A stretch of DNA of 38,027 nt from Paraclostridium benzoelyticum (GTDB lineage: Bacteria > Bacillota > Clostridia > Peptostreptococcales > Peptostreptococcaceae), in contig NZ_LBBT01000045.1 of assembly GCF_001006285.1 (NCBI RefSeq), positions 1 to 38,027 on the forward strand, read 5' to 3'. Positions 16,277 to 23,957 of this stretch are shown here, in pieces (position 1 is the stretch's first letter; each line of letters opens with the position of its first letter). Both the position numbers and the translations under genes were made by a program. The notes below the pieces were generated by a model that saw only the letters and a list, made by a program, of their open reading frames with translations, did no database searches and was not told the DNA's origin.

Positions 16277-17488
16277 TTAATTTAATTTAAATTCATCATG
16301 TATAGCATGAACAGCTGATTTCATATCTTTTTCTTCAACTAAACAAGATATAGTCATGTTTGAGTCCGATGTTTGTAATAAGTTTATTTTAGATTTAGAT
16401 AAAGCTCTTACAATCTTTGCCATAACCCCAGGAATACCTGTCATTTTCGTACCTATAAGAGTTACTTTCGCACAATTTTCTTTAACCGTATACTCAAGAT
16501 CATGATTATTAAGTATATCTTTTAATATTTTTAACTTTTCATGGTCTATTACAAAAGCTTTCTCTTCAACAAAGAAGTTTATCATATCTAAACTAATTTC
16601 ATTTGATTCAATTTCATTCATTATTTCTGTAAATATATCTTCTTTAGATTTAACTTTTATTTGAGCAATTCCATTTTTATGAGCTACTGCAGTCATAGTA
16701 TGCAAAGATTTCGCTTCTTTATTTACTTCAAACTTAGGACTCATCCCGCTTATTCTAGTACCTGGATGAGATGGGTTTAAAGTGTTTTTTATATTTAAAG
16801 CTATCGATCCACTTTTTGCTATTTCAACAGCTCTTGGATGAATTACTTTTGCACCTTTATCTGCCATTTGAAAAACTTCTTCATAGTTTATATAATCTAA
16901 AACTTTAGCTTCAGGTTCTACTCTAGGGTCTGCCGTCATGATTCCATCAACATCTGTATAAATTTCAACAGTTTCACATTCTAAAGCTTTACCTATAGCA
17001 ACAGCAGATGTATCGCTTCCGCCCCTACCAAGAGTTGTTACTTCTCCACTTTCTGTAGTTCCTTGGAACCCGGCTACAATAACAACTTTACCTTCATCTA
17101 ATTCTTTATATATTCTTTCTGGTTTTATATCTAATATTCTTGAATCAGAAAATTTCCCATCTGTATATATACCAGCTTGACTACCAGTTAAAAATACTGC
17201 ATCTATCCCATTTCCTTTTAGCATATTAGTAAGTATAGTTCCTGATATTATCTCTCCACAAGACATTATTAAATCTAATTCTCTTTTAGAAGAATTTTCA
17301 TTTACATTTTTACACAGATTTATCAATGTATCAGTTGCATATGGAGCTCCTTTTCTTCCCATAGCAGAAACTACTACTACTAAGTCTAATCCTTTTTCTT
17401 TGTAGTTTTTTATTATATTGCAAACTTGTTGCATTTTTTCATAAGATTCCACAGATGTCCCACCAAATTTTTGAACTACTATCGTCAT
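16277..17488 (-). CDS. dapG: Aspartate kinase
   Basis: Phosphorylates L-aspartate, the first step toward lysine, diaminopimelate (peptidoglycan, dipicolinate), methionine and threonine. The 403-residue monofunctional protein opens with VQKFGGTSV (5-13), the ATP/aspartate-binding motif. It carries TLGRGGSDTSA in the kinase core and two C-terminal ACT domains (about 260-403, for example VTLIGTKMTGIPGVMAKI) for feedback control. ATG at 17488 follows AGGAGGATA and lies 9 bp after ylmC. The symbol follows the B. subtilis gene found in the same neighbourhood; asd and dapA, present there, are not here. Confidence 0.93.
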   Translation of the reverse strand: MTIVVQKFGGTSVESYEKMQQVCNIIKNYKEKGLDLVVVVSAMGRKGAPYATDTLINLCKNVNENSSKRELDLIMSCGEIISGTILTNMLKGNGIDAVFLTGSQAGIYTDGKFSDSRILDIKPERIYKELDEGKVVIVAGFQGTTESGEVTTLGRGGSDTSAVAIGKALECETVEIYTDVDGIMTADPRVEPEAKVLDYINYEEVFQMADKGAKVIHPRAVEIAKSGSIALNIKNTLNPSHPGTRISGMSPKFEVNKEAKSLHTMTAVAHKNGIAQIKVKSKEDIFTEIMNEIESNEISLDMINFFVEEKAFVIDHEKLKILKDILNNHDLEYTVKENCAKVTLIGTKMTGIPGVMAKIVRALSKSKINLLQTSDSNMTISCLVEEKDMKSAVHAIHDEFKLN

Positions 17489-17497
17489 ATTATCCTC

Positions 17498-17743
17498 CTA
17501 GTAAACTCCTTCGTATTCTATTATAATCATGTCATTACCAATTTTTTTCACATTTCTCCATGGTACTTCTAGTACCGATTTATCTTTTCTAAATCCTAAA
17601 AATCCTCTTTCCCTAGGGATTAATAAAGCTAGTATTTTTCCTGTAGTGTCTTCAATTATAAGGTCGCACTCTCCAACAACTCCTAATCTTTCGCCTGTAA
17701 CTAAGTTTACAATTTCTTTACCTGCTACTTCAGATAAATTCAT
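17498..17743 (-). CDS. ymxH: PRC-barrel protein, YlmC/YmxH family
   Basis: An 81-residue protein made almost entirely of one PRC-barrel-like fold: LSEVAGKEIVNLVTGERLG at the N terminus, the central DLIIEDTTGKILALLIP and the ending NDMIIIEYEG are typical of the YlmC/YmxH sporulation-associated family. The biochemical role is unknown. ATG at 17743 follows GGGGGG. It lies 66 bp after the M16 protease and 9 bp before dapG, the order seen in Bacillus. Confidence 0.88.
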   Translation of the reverse strand: MNLSEVAGKEIVNLVTGERLGVVGECDLIIEDTTGKILALLIPRERGFLGFRKDKSVLEVPWRNVKKIGNDMIIIEYEGVY

Positions 17744-17809
17744 AAGTATCCCCCCATATAAACTAATATGTATCCAATATAGATAACCTTGATTATATGT
17801 CTAGTCTAG

Positions 17810-19054
17810 TTAGTCTAAAGTTATACCCTCTACATCTCTTCCTACAATACAGACTCCAATATTTTCTCTATTAAATACCTTGTCTATAATTAAGTCTATT
17901 CTAGCCTTGTCAATATTATTTATACTTTCTATAATATCATTAGGATTTTTCACCTTTTTTGTTAATACCATTGCTTTACCAATTGACATCATTCTACTGC
18001 TAGTACTCTCTAATCCAAGAATATAACTTCCTTTTAACTGTTCCTTACTTTCTTTTATCTCTTTATCTGTAAGATGGTTCTGTCTTAGGTTGTCAATTTC
18101 TTCTAATACTAAATTATATACTTTTTTTAGATTTTCGTTACTCATACTAGCATAAATTCCAAGTTCTCCGCTTTTTCTATAAAGGCTAGGCGCAGAGTAT
18201 ATTGAATATACTAGTCCTTTATTTTCCCTTATATTTTGAAATAATCTAGAACTGATACTTCCTCCGAAAATATTATTTACTATAGATAATGCATAAGCAT
18301 CTTCTCTACATTCTAACGGAACAGCTTTTAAGCTTATTGCTAAGTTAACTTGTTCTATATCTTTATTTCTAGCTATAAAACACTGATGAAACTCAGGTTG
18401 AGTTATTTCGATATCTACATTTCCCATTGGTAAGTCTTTAAACTTTGATTCTATTAACTTTACCATTTCTTCAAATTTAAAGTTTCCACTTATAGATATT
18501 ACAGAGTTACTTGCTACATAATACTTATCAAAATAATCTTTTATAGTATCTCTATTCATATTATATAAGGATTCTTCTGTCCCAATTATATTCATACCTA
18601 AGGCATCAGTTTTGTATATTCCTTCCATAAGAAGATCGTATACTAAATCCTCAGGAGAATCTTCATACATTTTTAATTCTTCTATTATAACTTGTCTTTC
18701 CTTTTCTATATCCTTTTCATCAAATAAAGGATTTAAAAACATATCACTTAATATATCAATTCCAATGTCTATATGTTCATCTAATAATTTTACATAATAA
18801 CAAGTACATTCCTTACTCGTAAAAGCATTTATTTGACCTCCTAAGTTATCTATAGTGCTTGCGATTTCCTTAGAAGTTCTATTTTTAGTACCTTTAAAAA
18901 GCATATGTTCTATAAAATGCGATATACCACCCAACTCTTCATTTTCTATTCTAGACCCTGCATTTACCCAAACACCTAATGTTATAGATTTTAGATAAGG
19001 TATCTCTTCCCCTATTATTGTTAGTCCATTACTCAATGTGTGTGTTTTATACAT
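17810..19054 (-). CDS. ymxG: M16-family zinc metalloprotease
   Basis: A 414-residue cytosolic peptidase of the insulinase/mitochondrial-processing-peptidase family. The inverted zinc motif is intact: H46-F-I-E49-H50, with the third ligand in VIIEEL near E126. The C-terminal half is the non-catalytic M16C domain. The open frame extends 15 codons upstream and includes an ATG six bases earlier, but that ATG directly follows the Shine-Dalgarno GGAGG. The ATG at 19052-19054 has correct spacing and gives the usual N terminus (YKTHTLSNGLT). Orthologue by position of B. subtilis MlpA/YmxG; substrate unknown. Confidence 0.92.
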   Translation of the reverse strand: MYKTHTLSNGLTIIGEEIPYLKSITLGVWVNAGSRIENEELGGISHFIEHMLFKGTKNRTSKEIASTIDNLGGQINAFTSKECTCYYVKLLDEHIDIGIDILSDMFLNPLFDEKDIEKERQVIIEELKMYEDSPEDLVYDLLMEGIYKTDALGMNIIGTEESLYNMNRDTIKDYFDKYYVASNSVISISGNFKFEEMVKLIESKFKDLPMGNVDIEITQPEFHQCFIARNKDIEQVNLAISLKAVPLECREDAYALSIVNNIFGGSISSRLFQNIRENKGLVYSIYSAPSLYRKSGELGIYASMSNENLKKVYNLVLEEIDNLRQNHLTDKEIKESKEQLKGSYILGLESTSSRMMSIGKAMVLTKKVKNPNDIIESINNIDKARIDLIIDKVFNRENIGVCIVGRDVEGITLD

Positions 19055-19131
19055 ACTCATCCTCCAATTTTTGTGCATTAAAATATTTATGATAATCATA
19101 TAAGTTGTTTGCCTTAATCAATGTCTTTTAA

Positions 19132-19160
19132 ATTATAAGTTAGTAAAGTCAATTATTCAA
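19132..19160 (-). promoter_or_regulatory. SigA-type promoter of the M16 protease-ymxH-dapG unit
   Basis: -35 TTGAAT (19155-19160) and consensus -10 TATAAT (19132-19137) with a 17-bp spacer, in the 119-bp gap between the deacetylase stop and the protease start. Confidence 0.7.
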
Positions 19161-19173
19161 TATCAAAATAATT

Positions 19174-19917
19174 TTATAAATTAAATACATCACTAAGTTT
19201 ACCTGGCTTTAATTCCTTTTCTTCTATGATTTTTATTATATCATCAATTCCTTCTGCACTTGCATATGTAGGATGCATAAGTATTATGCTAGAATCTTTC
19301 ATATCTTTAGATTTAACCCTTTGTATAATAACTTCAGGTTCTTGTCTATTTTTCCAATCTATTGTGTCTATATCCCATTTATAAGGTATATAACCTAAAT
19401 CGTTACATGCTTTTACTGTATCTTTATTAAATGACCCTCCTGGAGCTTGAAAAAACTTAGTTTCTGTTTTTGTTATATTTTCAATTATTTCTTTTGACGC
19501 CTTTATTTGTTCATAATTTTTATCATAGTCTAAAGTTCCATAGTCTAGATGTTTGTATCCGTGATTTGCAATTTCATGTCCCTTTTTTTGAATTTCTAAT
19601 AAAAGGTCAGGATTTTCTTCTGCCCATCTTCCTGTTACAGCAAAAGTTATTTTCGCCTTTTTTTCATCTAATACCTTTAAAATTTTCTCTAAGTATTCAG
19701 TTTCCCAACCAAGGTCTACGTTGCAACTTATTGCAACGTATCCACTTTTTTCTTTTGTTCCACTGTAATATGGCTCACCAGCTCTATAAAACATGTTAAA
19801 TGTAGGCTTAGCTTTATCTTTTGTCATAAATGCAACGCCTATAATTGCTAATATTATAACTAATGCTATTATGAAAATTTTTTTTAGCTTTTTTTTATTA
19901 AGCACCATCATTATCAT
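19174..19917 (-). CDS. ylxY: Membrane-anchored polysaccharide deacetylase, YlxY/PdaB-like
   Basis: A 247-residue protein with a basic N terminus and a membrane helix (about 14-31) as signal anchor, then a NodB-homology domain outside the membrane. The metal-binding pair H119 and H123 (NHGYKH) and the RxxGG-type segment FQAPGGSF are present. Motif 1, usually TFDDG, reads NVDLGW (66-71), keeping one Asp (D68) but replacing the metal-ligand Asp, as in PdaB-type members. Deacetylation of peptidoglycan sugars is likely but not certain. The start is ATG at 19915-19917, behind GGGAGG; an in-frame ATG eight codons upstream lies before that site. It is next to pnp and the M16 protease as in Bacillus, supporting the ylxY symbol. 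Confidence 0.88.
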   Translation of the reverse strand: MIMMVLNKKKLKKIFIIALVIILAIIGVAFMTKDKAKPTFNMFYRAGEPYYSGTKEKSGYVAISCNVDLGWETEYLEKILKVLDEKKAKITFAVTGRWAEENPDLLLEIQKKGHEIANHGYKHLDYGTLDYDKNYEQIKASKEIIENITKTETKFFQAPGGSFNKDTVKACNDLGYIPYKWDIDTIDWKNRQEPEVIIQRVKSKDMKDSSIILMHPTYASAEGIDDIIKIIEEKELKPGKLSDVFNL

Positions 19918-19937
19918 AAAAGTTCCTCCCAATATGT

Positions 19938-19962
19938 ACAATTTATTTATTCATTAAATTGT
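19938..19962 (-). repeat. Inverted repeat in the deacetylase leader
   Basis: ACAATTTA (19938-19945) and TAAATTGT (19955-19962) form a perfect 8-bp inverted repeat with a 9-nt loop, ending just upstream of the GGGAGG ribosome-binding site of the deacetylase gene. It could be an operator or a leader hairpin; there is no T tail. Confidence 0.45.
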
Positions 19963-20032
19963 ATTAGGACAGTTTACCTTTTATGCATTTTTATTATATA
20001 TTATATATTTAAACTTCCCTATAACTTAAATT

Positions 20033-20156
20033 GCTTTTATCATTGCAAAAAATGCTTATTGTTGGGGAGCTCGATTAAAAGCTATATATTTCCTTCACAC
20101 GACAAGCTACGCTTGTAAGTGTTTCGTCAACAAATAACTTTTAAACTTCGCTAGTT
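20033..20156 (-). other. Unexplained structured intergenic element upstream of the deacetylase
   Basis: This stretch is richer in G+C than the flanking intergenic DNA and has no reading frame with a start site. It contains a compact hairpin (ACAAGC 20102-20107, TAC loop, GCTTGT 20111-20116) extended by ACAC/GTGT (20097-20100 with 20119-20122). A minus-strand CTTTTAATC segment (20073-20081) can pair either with TTAAAAG (20138-20144) around that hairpin or with GATAAAAGC (20033-20041) downstream. AAACT/AGTTT (20143-20157 region) forms another small hairpin. The rest of 19942-20246 holds only the pnp terminator and an 8-bp inverted repeat. It could be a structured leader RNA or a dispersed repeat remnant. 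Confidence 0.4.
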
Positions 20157-20176
20157 TTGAGAAAAAAAACAAAAAC

Positions 20177-20212
20177 AAAAGAGATCCCTTAAATTTAAGG
20201 CATCTCTTTTTT
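20177..20212 (-). terminator. Terminator of pnp
   Basis: AAAAGAGAT and ATCTCTTTT enclose the palindrome CCTTAAATTTAAGG with a single C-C mismatch between helices. On the minus strand a T-rich run follows. It lies about 35 bp after the pnp stop. Confidence 0.8.
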
Positions 20213-20246
20213 ATAATTACAGTTATCTACTTGTTCAAACTATAAT

Positions 20247-22385
20247 TTATTTTTCTTTATTTTCTTTAACTTCTTTAACTTCTTTAACTTCTTTTTTCTC
20301 TGGTTTTGGTAAAAGTGCTTTTCTAGATAAGTTAACTCTACCTTTTTCATCGATTTCAGTTACCTTAACTGTTACTTCATCACCTATATTTAAAACATCC
20401 TCAACCTTATTTACTCTTTCATGAGCTATATGAGATATATGAAGTAATCCTTCTTTTCCTGGAAGTACTTCAACGAATGCTCCGAAATTCATTATTCTTG
20501 TTACTTTACCTGTGTAAGTTTCACCTACTTCAGCTTCTGCAACTATATTATTTATAAGTTCTTGAGCTTTGGCTATCATTTCAGCATCTATTCCACTTAT
20601 AAATACTTCTCCAGTTTGTTCTATATCTATTTTAACTCCAGTTTCATCTATAATCTTAGTTATTATTTTTCCACCAGGTCCTATAACGTCTCTTATCTTA
20701 TCTGGATTTATGTTCATTGTTACTATCTTAGGTGCATATTTAGAAAGCTCTGGTTTAGGAGCAGCTATAGTTTTTCTCATTTCATTTAATATATGAATTC
20801 TACCTACTTTAGCTTGCTTTAAGGCAGTTCTTAAAACTTCTTCATCTATACCAGCTATTTTTATATCCATTTGTATAGCAGTTATACCGTGCTCAGTACC
20901 TGCAACTTTAAAGTCCATGTCTCCTAAGTGATCTTCCATACCTTGTATATCTGAAAGTACCGCAACTTTATCATCATGTTTTATAAGTCCCATAGCTATA
21001 CCCGCTACCATATCTTTTAATGGCACACCTGCATCTAAAAGAGATAATGTTGATCCACATACACTACCTTGAGATGTTGATCCATTAGAACTTAAAACTT
21101 CAGAAACAACTCTTATTGCATATGGAAAATCTTCTTTAGAAGGTATAACAGGAAGTAATGCTCTTTCAGCTAATGCTCCATGTCCTATCTCTCTTCTACC
21201 TGGACCTCTTGAAGGTCTAGCTTCTCCAACACTGTATGCTGGGAAGTTATAATGATGCATATATCTTTTACTTTCTTCTTCATCAAGTCCATCAAGTATT
21301 TGAACATCCCCTAAAGCTCCTAAAGTTGCTATAGACATTACTTGAGTTTGTCCTCTTGTAAATAATCCAGATCCATGAGCTCTTGGTATAAATCCATTAT
21401 CACACCATATAGGTCTTATTTCATCTGGTTTTCTATTATCTGGTCTTACATTTTCATGTACTATAAGCTTTCTTACTTGCTCTTTTATTATAGCATGTAG
21501 TGTTTCTTCTATATCTTGACCAAATTCTTCTACTATATCTTCAAAGTTTTCAAAAGTAGCTTCTTTTACTGCATCCATTTTTTCCATTCTTTCAAGCTTT
21601 TCTACAGTTTTAACCGCTTCTTTCATTTTATCTGTAGCAAATTCACGAACAGCTTTTTCTACGTCTGCATTTATTTCAAAAAGAGTAACTTCTATTTTTT
21701 CTTTTCCGACTTCAGCAACTATAGTCTCTATAAACTCAACAACTTTTTTAATTTCTTCATGAGCAAATAATATAGCTTCTAACATTAATTCATCTGGTAT
21801 TTCTTCTGCACCTGCTTCAACCATCATTATAGCATCTTTCGTTCCTGATACTACAAGGTGTAGAGAACTCTTTTCTCTTTGCTCAGCAGTTGGATTTATA
21901 ACAAATGCACCATCTACTAATCCTACTGATACAGATCCTGTAGGTCCATTAAATGGTATATCAGATATAGATAATGCTATAGATGAACCTATCATTGCTA
22001 CTATATCAGGTGTACAGTCTTGATCAACTGATAAAACTGTTGCTACTACTTGTACATCATTTCTAAATCCTTTTGGGAATAAAGGTCTTATAGGTCTATC
22101 TATAAGTCTTGATGTAAGTATAGCTTTCTCTGAAGGTTTTCCTTCTCTTTTTAAGAATCCTCCAGGTATTTTTCCTACTGAATATAATTTTTCTTCATAA
22201 TCAACACTTAAAGGGAAGAAATCTATTCCATCTCTTGGTTGCGCTGACTTTGAAGTATTGACCATAACCATAGTCTCACCATATTGAAGTATGGCACTTC
22301 CACTAGCTAGTTCGGCAATTTTTCCTATTTCAACAGAAAGCTCTCTTCCTGCAAAATCCATTTTAAAAACTTTATGTTCAAACAT
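20247..22385 (-). CDS. pnp: Polyribonucleotide nucleotidyltransferase (PNPase)
   Basis: Phosphorolytic 3'-5' exoribonuclease of mRNA turnover, homotrimeric. The 712-residue product has two RNase PH-like domains separated by a helical linker, then a KH domain ([20 protein letters not shown]) and an S1 domain ([20 protein letters not shown]) at the C terminus. The open frame runs 28 codons further upstream, but GAGGAGGT precedes the ATG at 22383-22385 and the protein then begins with the normal [11 protein letters not shown]. The last 16 residues are a KEVKEV-type lysine/glutamate repeat encoded by a 9-bp tandem repeat. It is separated from rpsO by degV, whereas rpsO and pnp are adjacent in many genomes. 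Confidence 0.97.
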   Translation of the reverse strand: MFEHKVFKMDFAGRELSVEIGKIAELASGSAILQYGETMVMVNTSKSAQPRDGIDFFPLSVDYEEKLYSVGKIPGGFLKREGKPSEKAILTSRLIDRPIRPLFPKGFRNDVQVVATVLSVDQDCTPDIVAMIGSSIALSISDIPFNGPTGSVSVGLVDGAFVINPTAEQREKSSLHLVVSGTKDAIMMVEAGAEEIPDELMLEAILFAHEEIKKVVEFIETIVAEVGKEKIEVTLFEINADVEKAVREFATDKMKEAVKTVEKLERMEKMDAVKEATFENFEDIVEEFGQDIEETLHAIIKEQVRKLIVHENVRPDNRKPDEIRPIWCDNGFIPRAHGSGLFTRGQTQVMSIATLGALGDVQILDGLDEEESKRYMHHYNFPAYSVGEARPSRGPGRREIGHGALAERALLPVIPSKEDFPYAIRVVSEVLSSNGSTSQGSVCGSTLSLLDAGVPLKDMVAGIAMGLIKHDDKVAVLSDIQGMEDHLGDMDFKVAGTEHGITAIQMDIKIAGIDEEVLRTALKQAKVGRIHILNEMRKTIAAPKPELSKYAPKIVTMNINPDKIRDVIGPGGKIITKIIDETGVKIDIEQTGEVFISGIDAEMIAKAQELINNIVAEAEVGETYTGKVTRIMNFGAFVEVLPGKEGLLHISHIAHERVNKVEDVLNIGDEVTVKVTEIDEKGRVNLSRKALLPKPEKKEVKEVKEVKENKEK
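20264..20290 (-). repeat. 9-bp tandem repeat in the pnp 3' end
   Basis: Three perfect in-frame copies of CTTTAACTT (plus strand) encode the KEV/KEV-type tail of PNPase. Being in frame, gain or loss of a copy changes the tail by three residues without disrupting the gene. Confidence 0.85.
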
Positions 22386-22437
22386 TAATGCTTGTACCTC
22401 CTCTTTATTAAAAACCGCGTTTAGTATCCTATGTACT

Positions 22438-22466
22438 ATCTTATCAAAAATACTATAATTTAACAA
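22438..22466 (-). promoter_or_regulatory. Probable promoter of pnp
   Basis: -35 TTGTTA (22461-22466) and -10 TAAGAT (22438-22443), 17-bp spacer, 53 bp upstream of the chosen start. It lies inside the extended reading frame, supporting the shorter protein. Confidence 0.45.
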
Positions 22467-22522
22467 CATAAAAGTAAATTACTAGCTTTCATCGATATAA
22501 TTTAGAGATACAAAACGTAATT

Positions 22523-22553
22523 AGCAAATATCTATTTTTATCTATTATTTGCT
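22523..22553 (-). repeat. Inverted repeat between degV and pnp
   Basis: AGCAAATA (22523-22530) and TATTTGCT (22546-22553) form an 8-bp stem around a 15-nt loop, 23 bp after the degV stop. There is no T tract, so it would be a poor intrinsic terminator but may stabilise the degV 3' end. Confidence 0.45.
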
Positions 22554-22575
22554 TATTATCTAAAATTTAATACAT

Positions 22576-23409
22576 TTAATTTGAACAACTAATAGCAATT
22601 ATATCCGGTCCTGTATGTGAGCAAATACAAGCTCCTCCTCTAGTAAAGTAAAGTTTTTTAACTTTTAAACTTTCTTCTACTTCTTTTTGTAGCACTTCAA
22701 AGTCCCCTACATTAGCTCCGCACCCGATCATTACATTTTTATCTTCAAAATTGTCATATTGAGATTTTAATAAGTCTATTAGTGTATGTACTACATGCTT
22801 TTTTCCTCTTACCTTTGTAACTAACGCTATATTTCCATCTTTCATTGAAAATACAGGTTTAAGACTTAACATGTTACCTATTGCAGCTGTAGTTACAGAA
22901 ACTCTTCCACTTCTTTTTAGATATTCTAAGCTATCCGGCACAAAAAATAGGTTCACACTTTCTCTTAATGCCTCTAATTCATTTATTATGCTCTTAGCAT
23001 CCATATTTTGATCTATAAGCTCACAAGCCTTTATAACAAACTGTCCGCTTCCTAGGGATAGATTTAATGTGTCAAATATATGTATTTCTCCTTCTGTATC
23101 ATTTTTAGCCATCATGGCACTTTGATACGTTCCAGAAGATTTTGATGATCCATTTATACAAATTATTGAATATTCATCCTTATATTTATCAAATACCTCT
23201 TTAAATTGCATATATGTCGCTTGAGATGTTTTTGGTACGGTATGTATTTTTCTCATAGTATTATAAAACTCTTCATTTGTCATATCTATACCATCTTTAA
23301 ATTCATTGTCTTCTATAATTATAGTTAATGGAATTATTTCTATTTCATATTTTTCTGCTAACTCCATAGGAATATCACATAAACTATCGCATATTAATTT
23401 TATTTTCAT
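22576..23409 (-). CDS. DegV family fatty-acid-binding protein
   Basis: A 277-residue cytosolic protein of the DegV/FakB family. These bind a long-chain fatty acid and, where FakA is present, present it for phosphorylation. Family hallmarks are CDSLCDIP (7-14), TSQAT (61-65), NGSSKSSGTYQSA (86-98) and NLSLGSGQFV near 130-139; the Ser/Thr residues hold the fatty-acid carboxylate. Start ATG 23409 with AGGAGGGG. It has its own promoter and stands between rpsO and pnp. It is not adjacent to a FakA kinase, so the specific ligand is not known. Confidence 0.9.
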   Translation of the reverse strand: MKIKLICDSLCDIPMELAEKYEIEIIPLTIIIEDNEFKDGIDMTNEEFYNTMRKIHTVPKTSQATYMQFKEVFDKYKDEYSIICINGSSKSSGTYQSAMMAKNDTEGEIHIFDTLNLSLGSGQFVIKACELIDQNMDAKSIINELEALRESVNLFFVPDSLEYLKRSGRVSVTTAAIGNMLSLKPVFSMKDGNIALVTKVRGKKHVVHTLIDLLKSQYDNFEDKNVMIGCGANVGDFEVLQKEVEESLKVKKLYFTRGGACICSHTGPDIIAISCSN

Positions 23410-23458
23410 AGTAAATCCCCTCCTAAAAGAAAAATTTCTATATAAATTATACTATTCC

Positions 23459-23487
23459 TTTATATATTTTAAACTAATTTTAGACAA
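23459..23487 (-). promoter_or_regulatory. SigA-type promoter of degV
   Basis: -35 TTGTCT (23482-23487) and -10 TATAAA (23459-23464) with a 17-bp spacer, 50 bp upstream of the degV start. Confidence 0.55.
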
Positions 23488-23540
23488 TTTGTAATTTTTT
23501 TGTCTATATTTGAAACTTAACTTTATTAAAGTACCTAAAC

Positions 23541-23569
23541 AAAAAAAGAAGGCTTTAACCTTCTTTCTT
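23541..23569 (-). terminator. Terminator of rpsO
   Basis: AAAGAAGG (23545-23552) pairs with CCTTCTTT (23559-23566), 6-nt loop, with a run of T on the minus strand, about 17 bp after the rpsO stop. It closes the long rimP-to-rpsO transcript. Confidence 0.85.
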
Positions 23570-23585
23570 TATCTAAATAATCTAA

Positions 23586-23840
23586 TTATTTTCTTAATCC
23601 TAATTTAGCTATTAAAGCTCTGTATCCTTCTAAGTCTTTCTCTTTTAAGTAAGCTAATAAGTTTCTTCTCTTACCAACCATCTTTAAAAGACCTCTTCTT
23701 GAGTGGTGGTCTTTTTTATGAGTCTTTAAGTGACCGTTTAATTCATTTATTCTAGCTGTTAATAAAGCTATTTGTACTTCTGGAGAACCAGTATCTCCTT
23801 CAGTTCTTCCGAATTCTTTTATTATTTCAGTTTTGTTCAT
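23586..23840 (-). CDS. rpsO: 30S ribosomal protein S15 (uS15)
   Basis: Primary 16S rRNA-binding protein of the platform. 84 residues, a few shorter than the usual 88-89 at the N terminus. The conserved core [16 protein letters not shown] (17-32), [12 protein letters not shown] (41-52) and KRRNLLAYL (57-65) is intact. ATG at 23840 follows GGAGGTATTAACAA. The leader contains a long stem-loop that fits autogenous control by S15, and a likely promoter overlaps the end of ribF, so rpsO can be expressed apart from the upstream operon. Confidence 0.97.
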   Translation of the reverse strand: MNKTEIIKEFGRTEGDTGSPEVQIALLTARINELNGHLKTHKKDHHSRRGLLKMVGKRRNLLAYLKEKDLEGYRALIAKLGLRK

Positions 23841-23870
23841 TTGTTAATACCTCCATTATTTTTTTAATCC

Positions 23871-23924
23871 CCAATTACTAAGCATTGATTGGAGTATTCG
23901 AATGCTGAGTAATGGTTCACGAAC
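23871..23924 (-). promoter_or_regulatory. Structured rpsO leader, possible S15 autoregulatory site
   Basis: In minus-strand RNA a 13-position helix with one mismatch forms between 23901-23913 and 23874-23886, enclosing a 14-nt loop. The short hairpin GTTC-GT-GAAC (23915-23924) lies just upstream. No T tract follows, arguing against a terminator. S15 represses its own mRNA through leader structures in several bacteria. Confidence 0.6.
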
Positions 23925-23927
23925 TTT

Positions 23928-23957
23928 ATTTTACCATAAAGCATATCTATTTGTAAA
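23928..23957 (-). promoter_or_regulatory. Promoter of rpsO overlapping the ribF 3' end
   Basis: -35 TTTACA (23952-23957) and -10 TAAAAT (23928-23933) with an 18-bp spacer. The -35 lies inside the last codons of ribF. Confidence 0.5.

Noticed and set aside
19470..19799. 109-codon plus-strand reading frame opposite the deacetylase
   Set aside because: Antisense to a conserved NodB domain; no start signals; hydrophobic Phe/Leu-rich product typical of antisense AT-rich coding DNA.
20562..20796. Two overlapping 75-codon plus-strand frames opposite pnp
   Set aside because: Both are antisense to the KH-domain region of pnp and cannot both be genes; no ribosome-binding site.
22386..22469. 28 extra N-terminal residues for PNPase
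   Set aside because: The promoter-like elements and the ribosome-binding site lie inside this extension, and the family starts at MFEHKVF.
23871..23924. rpsO leader stem as terminator of ribF
   Set aside because: No T tract follows, and the stem is directly upstream of the rpsO ribosome-binding site; regulation is more likely.
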